Source: Pilatotrama ljubarskyi (taxonomy: Eukaryota > Basidiomycota > Agaricomycetes > Polyporales > Polyporaceae). Taken from it: a stretch of DNA of 64,000 nucleotides. The notes below the pieces were generated by a model. That model saw only the letters and a program-made list of their open reading frames with translations. It did no database searches and was not told where the DNA came from. How positions within the stretch are numbered: the stretch's first letter is position 1; every line of letters begins with the position of its first letter. The position numbers were made by a program, and so were the translations under genes. Positions 11,276 to 22,615 of this stretch are shown here, piece after piece. The stretch lies in the NCBI GenBank assembly GCA_022385805.1, contig MU277678.1, positions 603,413-667,412 of the forward strand, written 5' to 3'.

Positions 11276-14200
11276 ATGTTTTGGAGGTACTCAGACAGCC
11301 ACTTTGTCGCGTAAACCGTCTTCATGGTCTTCCCGGCAGATTTGGCTTCCACAATGCATCCGCAATCGACAGCCTCCTAGACAAGGAGGACGTCTCCTTA
11401 GAAGCAATCCTCGATGAGGATGATTTGCTCCAGGAGTGTAAGGCCCAGAATACCAGGCTTATCGACTATTTCTCTCGCGTCGATGTTCTCCAACGCCTCT
11501 TGGGCTATGTGACCGGCCGGATAGAGGGGGACGAGAAGGGCAGCTTCAAGTGAGTACCGCCGCTACGCAACACCGTTCGCAGGCTCAACTGTGAACCGTT
11601 CAAGGTATCCCTATGTTGCTACCGAGGTCCTCTGCAGCGAAATATGGTCGATTGTCGACACCTGCATCAATCACCAGGACCAGCTACTCGTCCCCTTCTG
11701 GGAGACTGTCCTTGACAAGTCCCCTGAGGAGATGAAGAGCCAGGTGACGATGGCGTCGCATTTTGCGAAGGTCAACGTCGCGTTCCTGAACAAGAAGCCT
11801 GCAGAGGTGAATCCGCCCATCTTTCCTCCTACGTCTCACGCAAGTAAATCCTGAGCGCGTGCTCAGATGCTCGCTTTCATCCAATCACAACCGAACATCG
11901 CCGAGCGTATCCTGCGACATATCGAGTCGCCCCCTTTCGCGGACCTCCTAGTGCGCATCATCCAACTAGACGAGCAGCCGGAAGGAGCCGGTGTCCTTGA
12001 CGTATGTTCCTCGTTGCATGCTATATGCGCTCCCGCGAATCGCCCTTACCTCAAGCCGTACAGTGGCTATCAAGAGAGAACCTCATGTCGCGTCTCATCG
12101 ACCTGCTCTCCCCCGAACATAGCAGCGACATGCATACCGTCGTTGCAGAGCTCATCAAAGGCATCATCTCAATGGCAGCCCCATCCCCTGCCGCTGGTAT
12201 CTCGGATGGCCTAAACCACTTGCCCGCGTCAAATGTGTTTGCACGCGAACTCGCCCACCGGGACAACGTCGCGAAGTTGGTCAGCTACATCTTGTGCGAT
12301 TTTGGCCCCCAAAGAGGGGATGACCCTCGCACGCCAGTCCAAGAGAAAGCTTCGGGTCCCTCGACAATACCACTGTCCCCGGAATCTGCAGCGTCTTCGG
12401 TGGTGCAGTCAATATGCATTATCATCGAGCTCATACGGCAGAATAACTCGGACTACTTCGAACCGTACCTCTTCCACACGTTACGAAACCGCCTCATACA
12501 GGTGCAGCAACACTTGCAGATGAACACCGAAGGCGGTCGGGACGCACTGGAAGCTGCTATGAAGGAGATGGTCAACCGCATGGGTGTCGTACACCTCGGG
12601 CCGGTCTTGGAGCTCATGTGCGACTATCTGGACCGGCTGCAGCAATTCCTGAAGCAGCCTCGATCACTTGTAAGCGTTCTGTGTTTCCAGCTATCCTTCA
12701 CTAACCGTATGTTTGGCTCAGGATGGACCGGTCCTCACTACTGTTGGGGCTCTGCCGCCCTTGACGTTCGAGCGGTATCGAATATGTGAGCTGTATGCAG
12801 AGCTGTTGCACTGCTCGAACATGTCGCTCCTCAACCGGTCTCCTGAGTACGACCATCTCTACGACTCAGAAGGGAGGTTGCAAGGTGGCTTGTCTGCGCT
12901 GGAGGAGCTGGCGCAGGTCATAGCAATCGGGAATGGGAGCGGGGACAACGACGGCATGGATGATGACGAGACAGACGAGATAGAGCCTGCACACGAGTTC
13001 CCGGTGTCGCATGCGCCATCATCGGCGCTCACCGACTCCGACGACGATATGAGCGACGATGAGCCAGGTAGCTCGGATGACGACGCTATGGAGGAAATCG
13101 CCATGTATGATTCACCGGCACCCGAACCTAGTCCTGCCCCGTCAGACTCTCCGTCACCCATTGGAGGGTCGCCCGCCGCTTCGTCACCGGTGTCTATTCC
13201 CTCCCCGTCTACCTCCCCATCCGACATTGCCGCCTTCCCTCGACACAGACAGAATTCGTGGAGTTCAGATGCAGAAGGACCCATGGTGAGACCACGCTCG
13301 GCCAGCTCTCGTCGCAGTGTACGACGATCGACAAGAGAATCGTTGGCTGGGCGCCCAGTCCTTGGCGAACGGCTCAAGCAGCGGTTCTTGGAGGCGAACG
13401 TTGTCTCAACATTACTTGTGCGTACCGTGTAAAACATGCATGCGACCCACTCTGACCTCGCGAGACGTCCAGGATCTGTTCTTTGACTTCCCGTGGAATA
13501 ACTTCCTGCATAGCGTCGTATATGACTTCATCCACCAAATCTTGACCGGTCGTGTGGACGGAGGATACAACCGGGAGCTCACCGTGGCCCTCTTCCGTGA
13601 CGCGAGGCTCATGCATCGCATCATCGAAGGGTCGAAACGGAACGACATCGAGAGGTTAGTAGGACACATACAGTTTACAACGTTTTGCTAATGCTCGGTC
13701 ACGCAGCTCGAAACCCAAGGGTGTCCGACTTGGCTACATGGGCCACCTCACGCTCATCTCGGAGGACGTCATCGGGGCGCTCGAACACCTTCCCCCTGAT
13801 CTCCGTCTTCAAATCGCCCAGTACGCGCCGCAGCCGGAGTGGGACGAATACGTCACGGGTCGGTACAAGGAGACCAAGAAGAAGGACACAAGCCTGCTCG
13901 GCGGCGGGAAGCCCGTGATTGCGCCCTCTATGCGGAATGCTGGTGCAGCTCAGTGGAAGGTCGACGAAGCCGATGCAGTGGCGACCTCTGCAGTGAATAG
14001 TGCCGAGCAGAAGCCGACGACAGAGATGAAGGGCGAGTTCCGAAGAACATCGCGAACGAGGGAGGGCAGCGCAGACTTCAGCTCCATGCCTATGGATGAT
14101 GAAGATGACGAGTTCAACTCTGCACCTCCACGGGTACGTAGCCTTCGGTCCACGATGCATGATCAGGCTGCTGAAGGATGATGCAGTTTGCGAACTACCT

Positions 14201-14829
14201 TGTGCAGGAGATACAGTCCTCAGATCATCTGGGCTCGTCCGACGAGGCGTCGGATGAAGAGGAGGATGGCGGATGGCTGGCGCAGTCGACGTTCGAGTTG
14301 CGTCCTCCTCCGGTGACTGCGCGGCAGCATGATAACGGGAGGAGACCACTAAGTTCCAGTGGCTTCGACGTAGGTCGAATTGTCGATATCCGTGTGTTGT
14401 TCTCACGAGTCTTCTTGCAGGACTCCTTCGCCTCTGCCGAGTCGTCACATCCTCCTTCCTTCCAAGACCCGTTCGAGGATGTGAGTTGCTCTCTGCATCG
14501 TAGCGGCGGTCCAACGATTGACACAATAGCGACAGGATGCATTTGGCCCTTTCTCTGACACAGCTGCTGCGAGCGGATCAGATTCGTTCACGTTCTCCTC
14601 CTCGGCGACAGAAGAGTTCATGGAGGATAGCTCCTTCGACTCTTTTGGTGACTTCGGAGACTTCCAGAGCGCTGGCTCCGGCTCCTTCGAAGCAGAAGGC
14701 ACGCTCACGCCAACCGGAGCGGACAGTTGGAGCTTCGCGAGCGCGTCGAGTGCCGGCTCTTTTGAGGACAACTTCGGCGAGCGGAGGGCATCTGACGGTG
14801 CCAGGGACCAAGACGAACGGACTGCGTGA
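11276..14829 (+). CDS. SAPS-domain protein, Sit4/PP6 phosphatase regulatory subunit
   Basis: SAPS proteins bind the PP2A-like phosphatase Sit4 (PP6) and direct it to targets in growth, cell-cycle and TOR signalling. The model gives 1001 aa from eleven exons: 11276-11286, 11340-11549, 11605-11806, 11867-12001, 12064-12669, 12722-13417, 13473-13654, 13707-14133, 14187-14369, 14421-14480, 14536-14829. The first coding exon is only 11 nt and joins to give MFWRFGFHNASAIDSLLDKE, the typical SAPS N terminus. The helical-repeat SAPS region runs to about residue 620 (CSEIWSIVDTCINHQDQLL, WLSRENLMSRLIDLL, DLFFDFPWNNFLHSVVYDFI, RLGYMGHLTLISEDVIGAL). It is interrupted by a long acidic Ser/Asp-rich loop near residues 420-550. 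The C terminus is disordered and rich in Asp, Ser and Phe. Yeast has several paralogues, so no single symbol is given. Confidence 0.92.
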
Positions 14830-14958
14830 CGAACAGACCATGTACGCTCCGAGCATTGTATAGTCCCCTTTGCTATCGTTTAGATCACTTTCCGACCTAC
14901 TCTCCTTGAGCAATCCTGACTACGGGTACTGTATGAAGATCGCTATGTAGATGCCCCT

Positions 14959-16066
14959 TTACTCCGGCTTATAGTGGTACCCGCCCTCGCGTCGTACGAC
15001 GTTGAAGTCGAGGGTCGCCAGCTGCTTGCCGCTGCCGTCATTCAACGAGCACTCGACTTTGTCGCCAGGTACAACGGGCCCGACGCCGGACGGCGTGCCG
15101 GTGAGAATCAGGTCACCCTCCTGCAAGAGATCGTCATGTAAAGAAGTCTGTAGTTGATATAGACGCCTACCTCTAGCGTCATGATTGTTGAGATATGGTG
15201 GATGAGACGGGGAATAGAGAAGATCATGTCCTTGGTGTTCCCGTCTTGTTTCACCGCGCCATTGACCTGCGCTTGACCATTCAGCTCGACGGGCGTGGTT
15301 GAGAAGAAGTAAACTGAAGTCCGACCTTCAAGGTGAGTCCGAGGTTTGTGGGATCGCTCACTTGCTCCTTTGGGATGTAGGAGCTGGAAACAGGGTCAGT
15401 CGGCGAACAGGACCTCAATTCTGCTGCACAAACCCGATCGGAGTGAAGGTATCAAAGCCTTTCGCTACAGTCCAGGGGAGCCGCTTGGTCTTAAGCTCTT
15501 CCTGCAGGTTGCGAGCGGTCATATCGACGGCCAGAGCTACATCGCATAGCGTGAGAGCATGCGCCACAGTGCATAGAGCATGTCAAGTACCATAGCCCGC
15601 AACATGATCTTCTGCTGCGTTCTCAGGAACGTCCCGGCCACGCTTGGCCACAACGACGCCGAGTTCCACTATATCGCTCTCAGCATTGTCTGTTCAACCG
15701 AGGAAGTGCTCTATGCAAACCTTCATAGTGCGCGACTACTCCCTTCGGGATCTCCATATTACCGCCGGAGGGAAGGTAGCTCGTCGTAGGCTTCAAGAAG
15801 ATGATTGGCTCCTTCGGAACCGCATTATTCAGCTCCTTGGCATGCTCGCTGTAGTTGCGACCAATGGCCACAATCTACATGCGCGATTGCGTTTGCATAT
15901 ATGTCAGTTTTGCTGGCGTAGATGATGCATGTGCAGACGTCACCTTCTTGCCTGTGCTGACAAAGGACGAGGCCGACATCCGCGCAGACGATGCAGTGAA
16001 GCTTCTATAGGGGATCTTGGCCGAGGACAACCTGGTTGCCCGCCGCACAGCAGCTGCCACGAACAT
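14959..16066 (-). CDS. FAHD1: FAHD1-type acylpyruvase / oxaloacetate decarboxylase, mitochondrial
   Basis: Family members hydrolyse acylpyruvates or decarboxylate oxaloacetate in mitochondria. Seven exons (transcript order 16066-15944, 15874-15721, 15668-15591, 15536-15434, 15383-15326, 15266-15171, 15120-14959) give 257 aa. The N terminus ([18 protein letters not shown], Arg/Ser-rich without acids) looks like a mitochondrial presequence of about 35 residues. The FAH fold follows: [44 protein letters not shown] with the metal-binding Glu pair, [22 protein letters not shown], then the C-terminal [20 protein letters not shown]. One donor (GTCGGA at 15325) is weak; it is needed because the next frame contains a stop. 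The gene ends 129 bp from the convergent SAPS gene. Confidence 0.88.
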
Positions 16067-16584
16067 GGGATCTCACAAGTCCCGGAGTGGAGAGTATATA
16101 GTCGAAGCGTTGCCTGATTCAGCCGGGACGGAACTCCGTGAGTACGCTCTCACTCGCAGTACTAGGCCTGAGTCACCCTAAGGCCGAACTTACTATTCCA
16201 GGAGGCTCTTCCAGTATATGTTCGGGAGGCTTAATACAGACCTCTATAGAGCCTGCAAGCGTAAGTTACTACCGGTACGATGGCCCACGAGGTGCAAGGA
16301 CGTAAGTACATAACACACGGAATACTGTACTCCTCAATACAGTCCGGGGTGTCACATGTCACAGGGCGGTCGCCCGCCCGGAATTTGGCCGCCTGTCGCG
16401 GGCGGCGGGTCACAGCCTGCGCGAGCGTTAGGCGCCCGTCCTCCCCGGGCGACACGAGTACTTGAATACCGGATTTGGTAGGTGTACGGGCGCCTCCGCT
16501 TGCCCCGAAGCTTTCGTTGCTGTCACCAGGCCCGGATTGTCCTCTTGAGGAACGTATATACCATGCACTATGCTGCTATCTCGA
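16067..16584. other. Intergenic: FAHD1 5' flank and tRNA 5' flank
   Basis: Short GC-rich inverted stretches occur around 16370-16450 (GGGCGGTCGCCCGCCC-like), but no gene is visible. Confidence 0.45.
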
Positions 16585-16677
16585 GGGCACATGGTGTAGT
16601 TGGTTATCACATCCGCTTAGCATAAGTCACGATCCATTGCGTGCGGGGGGTGCTGGGTTCAATTCCCAGTGTGTCCA
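16585..16677 (+). tRNA. tRNA-Ala (anticodon AGC) with a 19-nt intron
   Basis: The 93-nt gene folds into a full cloverleaf of 74 nt after removing bases 16623-16641 between positions 37 and 38. The acceptor stem GGGCACA pairs with TGTGTCC and includes the G3:U70 wobble, the classic alanine identity element. The anticodon stem TCCGC/GCGGG encloses TTAGCA-T with anticodon AGC (read as IGC). The T arm is CTGGG-TTCAATT-CCCAG. An A-box-like sequence (TGGTGTAGTTGG) and B box (GGTTCAATTCC) are present, and a T5 tract follows at once. Confidence 0.93.
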
Positions 16678-16679
16678 TC

Positions 16680-16684
16680 TTTTT
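16680..16684 (+). terminator. Pol III terminator (T5) of tRNA-Ala
   Basis: TTTTT begins three bases after the discriminator base, as expected for RNA polymerase III termination. Confidence 0.75.
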
Positions 16685-17307
16685 ACCTCTTCCACAGTAC
16701 CGGTGACCCTGGTTTTCTTGTCCCGTTGCCGATCTGCATGCGGTCCCGGCGTAGCCGTGCTGTGTATCCATCGTCTAGCGCGACCTATCTCGTTGTGTAG
16801 CCGAGTATCCACAAGCCCGTAGAAAAAAGAGGATTTGGATCTCGTAGGCGAGCGTCCCAAGCCTTGTCCAATGTGGTAGAGTCACTCAGCACTTGCGTAT
16901 GTTTGACTCCCAAGCAACGCTAGCGATCCATATCGAGGCGTGCAGCATTCCTCGAGATGAGACCGACGCGATATGATGCAAGGCTCTGCTCCCGGCAGCG
17001 CGCGGCACGATCGTGAGGCTGCTCGGCGGGCCTGGCGCGCGCACCGGGTGCGCGGAGTGTGGATGGCTTGGCTTGCCAAGGCGTCCCTCCCGCTCAGCCC
17101 GAGGCCCTTGGCGAGCATGGGAACCGCACCGTGCGCACCGTCAAGAACATAAAGCTCTCCGCTGCCAAGGCCCAAGGAAGTCTTCTCGATGTCCCCTAGG
17201 AGTATTAAAACCGCTGCTCGAGGCGCATCGCGCTATCCTCCGTTCTCCTGCCAGCATCCGACCTTCTGTTCTTTGCAGCGCATCCTTTCTTCTCTGGCTG
17301 TACAAGG
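16685..17307. promoter_or_regulatory. Upstream region of the small membrane-protein gene, with TATTAAAA
   Basis: TATTAAAA at about 17202 lies roughly 105 bases before the chosen ATG, a usual distance for a fungal TATA element. The remainder contains only chance open frames. Confidence 0.4.
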
Positions 17308-18176
17308 ATGATTCACTCTTTGCCTTGCTATCTGCTGGCTATCTGCGCGGCATTTCTCTCTGCGAATGCGAGGGTGCTGCGCGCCCGTGCCGAGGAGGAG
17401 GAGTAAGTGCGACCTGCCACGCTCTATGCGCGCCAGAGACGCACGTTCTCATTGGGATTGTCGTCTAGCAGCGGTACCGAAGATACCGGACCCGATGGAC
17501 ATTTGACGGAGCCTTGGGTGGCCGCGGTCGCTGCAACGTTGGGTGCGTCTCGCCGGCATTCGTGACTGTCCTGCTTCGCTCTGCTCACAAAGTCTGCCGT
17601 CCCCCTCTCTTTTAGCCGTTCTCATCAGCACAGTCGCAGCCGTGATACTCATCATCAAGTGGCGGCAGGCCCGGCGTCGGCGCAGGGAGGAGAACTACAG
17701 CCGTACGCCGGACGAGCAAACCGTCGAGGGACGTCGGTCACCCCAGCGTCCGTTCCATGGACCGTATGGCATCTCGCCGTCTTCACGGACCCCGACGCCG
17801 GTGAGTATCTTGAGTATCCTTGATGTGCCACCTCTCATCCTTCCTCCTTTGTGCCAGCCCTCTCCCGCACATCTGTCTGAGAAGGTGCACTGGGCTCCGC
17901 TCCCGCCCCAGCGGTGAGCGGCCCACGCCTGCGACACTTCGTCCGTACTATGTGTATGCGCAGGACAAGGCGAACGCCTGTAAGTACTTGGCTCGTACTA
18001 GAATGCCCTCGTGCTGGACTAACGGCCGACGTGCCTAAGTTCAGCGAAGCATAGGATGTCCTGCCACTGAAGATCACTTCTATGCCAAGCGCGATGATGA
18101 CTACGCTGGTCTCCTCTGTACCCAGTGTACCCGCGCCCTCGCGGGGAGCTTGTCGCTTGTCGGACCTCATTACTAA
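17308..18176 (+). CDS. Small type I single-pass membrane protein, function unknown
   Basis: Not a family I recognise. The ATG is followed by a clear signal peptide (MIHSLPCYLLAICAAFLSA), a short acidic ectodomain of about 30 residues ending DGHLTEPWVAAVAATL, one membrane helix (VLISTVAAVILIIK) and a strongly basic stop-transfer sequence (WRQARRRRREE). The cytoplasmic tail has Ser/Pro/Arg-rich sequence. Exons: 17308-17402, 17469-17542, 17616-17800, 17858-17913, 17964-17979, then a last exon with two possible acceptors. Acceptor CAG at 18044 gives a 185-aa protein with a Cys-containing tail (GCPATEDHFYAKRDDDYAGL) ending at 18176. Acceptor AAG at 18039 gives FSEA and a stop at 18054 (146 aa). 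CAG acceptors are usually preferred, so I show the longer form. Signal peptide and helix are clear; exons 4-6 are tentative. Confidence 0.6.
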
Positions 18177-19595
18177 CGTACTGTGATGCCAAGCATGCAG
18201 AAGGTTGCGGCGCGGTTCATCTCCGCTCGTCCGTTGCGTTATGCGAGGCTCGTGGCGACGGGTCTAAGAAGGATGGGCGGGCGGGTCGACCGGTGCGCTC
18301 TGCACGGCGCTCGTAACGCCGCATTATCGACACACTCTCGGGACACAGGACACGCTGACTGTATGTAGTACTGTACTATAGCTCTTGACCTCCCGTAATG
18401 TGCAGGTTCCTACATATTACTACCCAGCTATCCAGAACGGCTGCATGGAAGGCATGAGTGATTCCAGGCGCCAAAGGACGATCTACTGGATACGGTGTCT
18501 TGGCCCTTGGATTGTCTTGGAGGCCATGGCAGGAGCGAGTAGGAAGGAGAGGCAAGGCTCTGTGCACCCGCAAACCCCACGTATGCGTGTTCCTGCCCTG
18601 CAGCCTAAGCGGTCCGTACCTGCTGGAGATGGTGCGATTGCGATGCTCTTCAACTTGCGAAGGTCCCAAGGGCCCCACATACGTACGTTCAGACGTTCAA
18701 AGGTTCATTGCTTCCCTGACATGTCGATACATACGGAGAGTGATACGATATCATCTTCAACACGCCGTGCTCAGCAATGCATGTGGGCAGATAGCTCTGG
18801 CCATGGGTACTGTACTTGCTTCTCGTCCGCGTCCCATGAAGCTTGCTCCACCTTCCAGGTTTCGGCGGCAGTAAGCTTGTGATACTGAACGTTCACGTTC
18901 TCCGAGAGCATAGCAGAATCAGAGGCCCGCACTGGCGTCGTACGATGCACATTCAGAATACGCGCGTTAGAAGTCGGCACGTACGTCACTACTGAGCAGT
19001 GATACGGGGGCTGGATAGACGCGGCGTCGTCTTCTCTTGCTTCGCAGGATAGTGGATCCACGACGTCTTGGTCAACCGCCGAACATACCGCGGAGTGTAC
19101 GCAGTCGTAGACGCAGTAGTATCACAGTACGTTCGAACGACTGTGTTGCGGAGGGTAGAGCAGGAATGAACGCTACAACATACAGAGATCGGAGATGTTG
19201 CTCAGCACCCTGTAATACTTGCGTTTGGACTTGCCTTGGACGACTTTGCAAGGGTAAGTATCTGAAGTTGACCAGTTCCTCCGCGACGATACCTCGGGAA
19301 TTCCGGGCTGAGTTGGGCAATCACAGGGCTACCGCTTCCCAGGACAACGATCCACAGGGTGCAATGCGATGGCAGCAAGATGAAGTTCCCGGACTTTCCA
19401 CATTCATGTCGTTGAGAGAAGCGTGGGTAGACATGAGCAGAGGATGTGCAGGAGTCGAGGGAAAGAAGCCCGGAGGACTGCACAGTCCGGGGTATTATTG
19501 ACGTGGGAAAGCACACGACGGAATAGCCAGCCAATGGGAGGCCAGGGATGCGTCGGAATTTGGCTGGAAGCGGCGAGACCGGCTGCTTTATGGGC
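18177..19595. other. Intergenic, no supported gene
   Basis: Several plus-strand open frames of 130-165 codons overlap one another at 18385-18882, with no domain, signal peptide or consistent splice signals. I treat them as chance frames in GC-rich DNA. Confidence 0.5.
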
Positions 19596-19612
19596 CAACC
19601 CTAACCTAACTC
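19596..19612. promoter_or_regulatory. Telobox-like CCCTAACC motif upstream of ILV2
   Basis: The sequence AACCCTAACCTAACTC resembles two degenerate TTAGGG repeats in reverse. Such teloboxes act as promoter elements in some eukaryotes; whether this one does is unknown. Confidence 0.3.
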
Positions 19613-19652
19613 TGGGTGTATTCCCCATATCAGGTGACCGCACTCCAGTCAA

Positions 19653-19658
19653 TGACTC
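19653..19658 (+). promoter_or_regulatory. TGACTC core, Gcn4/Cpc1-type site upstream of ILV2
   Basis: ATGACTCGA carries the core of the general amino-acid-control element (TGACTCA), 16 bases before the TATA-like box of an amino-acid biosynthesis gene. Position fits; binding is inferred. Confidence 0.4.
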
Positions 19659-19668
19659 GAGTGCTGCT

Positions 19669-19674
19669 TATAAG
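19669..19674 (+). promoter_or_regulatory. TATA-like box of ILV2
   Basis: TATAAG lies 97 bases before the chosen ATG. This favours the start at 19766 over the upstream in-frame ATG at 19651, which precedes the box. Confidence 0.45.
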
Positions 19675-19765
19675 CTATGGACTCGGTCTCTTTCCAGTTT
19701 TCCTCGACTCATCTTCCCCTCGTCCCCCGTCGTCGCCGCCGCTGCCGCCGTCGTCCGTCGCCAGG

Positions 19766-22091
19766 ATGTCCCTCTCAGCGTCAAGAACAATGCGCGTGCC
19801 CGCCGCGTCCAAGGCGTCCACCCCTGCGCAATTCGTCCGCGCTCGCTCGACGGTGGCAAGCGCGAGCCCGTCCATGCTCGAGGCCAAGTCAAGAGTCAGG
19901 GAGCATGCGAGGAACATCAGCAGGTCCTCGCCCCGTGAGGCGACCCCTTCCTCCTCTGTGTACGTCTTTTTTTCTACCCTGCACACGACTATATATGCTG
20001 ACACGCATTTTGCTAGACGGCCTTCGCCGGCGCCAGGATACCAGCAGCTGCCCACGAAGAACAACGTTCCTTACCCCCCGCCTACCCTTGGTCCCGACGC
20101 ACATGGTCCCCTCGATCACTCATTCGTTGGCATGTCCGGCGGCCAGATTTTCCACGAGATGATGGTCCGCCATGGCGTCAAGCACATTTTCGGATATCCC
20201 GGAGGCGCTATTCTCCCTGTCTTCGATGCCATCTACAACTCCCCTCAGTTTGACTTCGTGCTCCCAAGACACGAGCAGGGTGCAGGCCACATGGCCGAAG
20301 GTTACGCGCGTGTAACGGGGAAGCCTGGAGTTGTCCTCGTCACTTCAGGTCCCGGTGCCACGAACGTCATCACGCCCATGCAGGATGCCCTCAGTGACGG
20401 TGTCCCGTTGATTGTCTTCTCCGGTCAGGTGGCGACGTCAGCTATCGGGTCCGACGCGTTCCAAGAGGCCGACGTGCTCGGTATCTCCAGAGCGTGTACG
20501 AAATGGAACGTGATGGTGAAGGACATCTCCGAGCTTCCTCGGCGCATCAACGAAGCGTTCAAAATCGCTACCTCGGGTCGGCCTGGACCTGTCCTCGTCG
20601 ATTTGCCCAAGGACGTCACTGCGGGCATCCTGAAAACTCCTCTCCCTTACAAGGCGACGACCCCCGGTACTCCTCTCGGGCTCCCTCAAAACCCTCTCCA
20701 GCCGAACGACCAACCGATCGACACTGCGTTGATCCAGCAGGCTGCAGACCTCATTAACCAGGCGCGGCGGCCCATCATCTACGCCGGGAACGGCGTGCTG
20801 TCTTCGCCCCTCGGGCCGAAATTGCTGAAGCAGATTTCGGACCAGGGTAACATCCCCGTCACGACCACGCTGCAGGGCCTCGGCGCGTACGACGAGACGG
20901 ACGAAAAGAGTTTGCACATGCTCGGTATGCACGGTTCCGCGTACGCGAACGTAGCTATGCAGGAGGCGGACGTCATCATTGCTCTTGGTGCACGTTTCGA
21001 CGATCGTGTAACGGGCAAGCTCGACCTGTTCGCCCCCACCGCCCGTGCCGCCGCTCTCCAGGGTCGCGGTGGCATCATCCACTTTGAGATTCAGCCGAAG
21101 AACATCAACAAGGTCGTCGAAGCGTCCATCCCCGTGCTCGGCGACGTCGTCGCGAACATGGCGGCCCTCGCGCCGCTGATCCGCCCCTCCCCCCGCAAGG
21201 AGTGGTTCGACGACATCAAACGATGGAAGGCGAAGTTCCCGTTCACGTACGAGAAGAGCAAGCCTGGTTCGCTCATGAAGCCGCAGGAGGTCATCGAGGA
21301 ACTGGACAGACAGACGGCACACAGGAAGGAGGACGTCATCATCACCACGGGTGTTGGTCAGCACCAGATGTGGGCGGCGCAGTTCTACCGCTGGAGGCAC
21401 CCGCGCTCCATGGTCACGTCGGGTGGTCTTGGCGTAAGTAGGATATCCGTCCAGCTCATTGGATGATGCGCTGACCATACGTTTTAGACCATGGGCTTCG
21501 GTCTGCCTTCCGCTGTTGGCGCAAAGGTCGGCGCGCCTAACAAGACTGTCATTGACATCGACGGCGATGCGTCGTTCAGCATGACCGCGATGGAGCTGCA
21601 GACCGCGTCGCAGTACGGCATCGGCGTCAAGGTCATGGTGCTCAACAACGAGTTCCAGGGTATGGTCCTCCAGTGGCAAGGTCCGTCTCTTTTTATGTTT
21701 TCTCGTTCGGTGCAGAATGACTAATTCTTGAGGTAGACCTCTTCTATGACGCCCGCTACGCGCACACTCGCATGGTCAACCCGGACTTCATCGCGCTCGC
21801 GAAGGCGATGCGCGTCCACGCCATCCGCTGTGAGCGCGTTGAGGACCTCCCTGCGAAGATGAAGGAGTTCCTCGAGTACGATGACTCGAAGCCGGTGCTC
21901 ATGGAATGCATGGTTGAGAGCAACGAGCATGTCTTCCCGATGGTGAGTTGTCTCGCATACCGCCCGTGTGACTTGGGACGCGATATTGATGTTACTCCCT
22001 CTAGGTTCCCGCGGGGAAGGCCCTCCATGAACAGATCGTGCACCCGTCGTTCCGGGACGCATATGCCGCGTCGCAGAGCAAAAAGGCGTAA
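19766..22091 (+). CDS. ILV2: Acetolactate (acetohydroxyacid) synthase, catalytic subunit
   Basis: This ThDP-, FAD- and Mg-dependent mitochondrial enzyme makes 2-acetolactate or 2-aceto-2-hydroxybutyrate, the first common step to valine, leucine and isoleucine. The 698-aa model uses exons 19766-19959, 20017-21433, 21488-21680, 21737-21942 and 22005-22091. The first 60 residues are basic and Ser/Ala-rich, a mitochondrial presequence. Motifs in order: GGQIFHEMMVRHGVKHIFGYPGG without gaps in the ThDP-binding N domain; PRHEQGAGHMAEGYAR with the catalytic Glu; TSGPGATNVITPM; a central FAD-binding domain (VIIALGARFDDRVTGK); and the C-terminal ThDP motif IDIDGDASFSM with LNNEFQGMVLQWQDLFY. GDA instead of GDG in the ThDP motif is normal for the fungal enzyme. 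It is convergent with TYR1. Confidence 0.97.
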
Positions 22092-22615
22092 GCCTCTATA
22101 ACCCCGCTTGCATAGATAGGTTTCCGGCATTTCCGACACGACACAGTTGTGATGCCTGCTACCATCCACGCTTCATTTGGCCCAGACCTTTCACGCATAC
22201 CTGCATCCTCCTCACGCATAAGCACCACACTCCCCATTGGCGTCAAGCCCCTTTTGGCACCAGCTCCAGCCGATCCGTTCCGCACGTAACGTTCCCAGTA
22301 TGCTCGTACGTATCTCTCGCTCTTGGGTTGGGAAAGAAGCAAAAGCTCCCTGTCAAAGGGTCACCCGTGTATCTAGTATTCGATTTTTTTCCCGGAGGAA
22401 TATGGCACGCTTGCAGTGTCAGCACAGTCAACATTGCAACAGACTTGAGTTAGTCGGCCGCGTGCATCACCAGCGCAAAGGATATGACTCTTCCTCTCTT
22501 TCGAGGATGAAAATGGAGGACTAGTGAAGTACGTACGGGGCCTGGGGTTCATATAGATGATAGTTACATCACACATCGGCAAAGCCTTCGTCACCAGTCG
22601 CGATCGCCCCTCTAC
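22092..22615. other. Intergenic between convergent ILV2 and TYR1
   Basis: Only 3' flanks are here. Small open frames have no recognisable content. Confidence 0.55.

Noticed and set aside
20438..21679. 413-codon open frame antisense to ILV2
   Set aside because: It mirrors codon-biased ILV2 exons on the other strand and encodes no recognisable domain.
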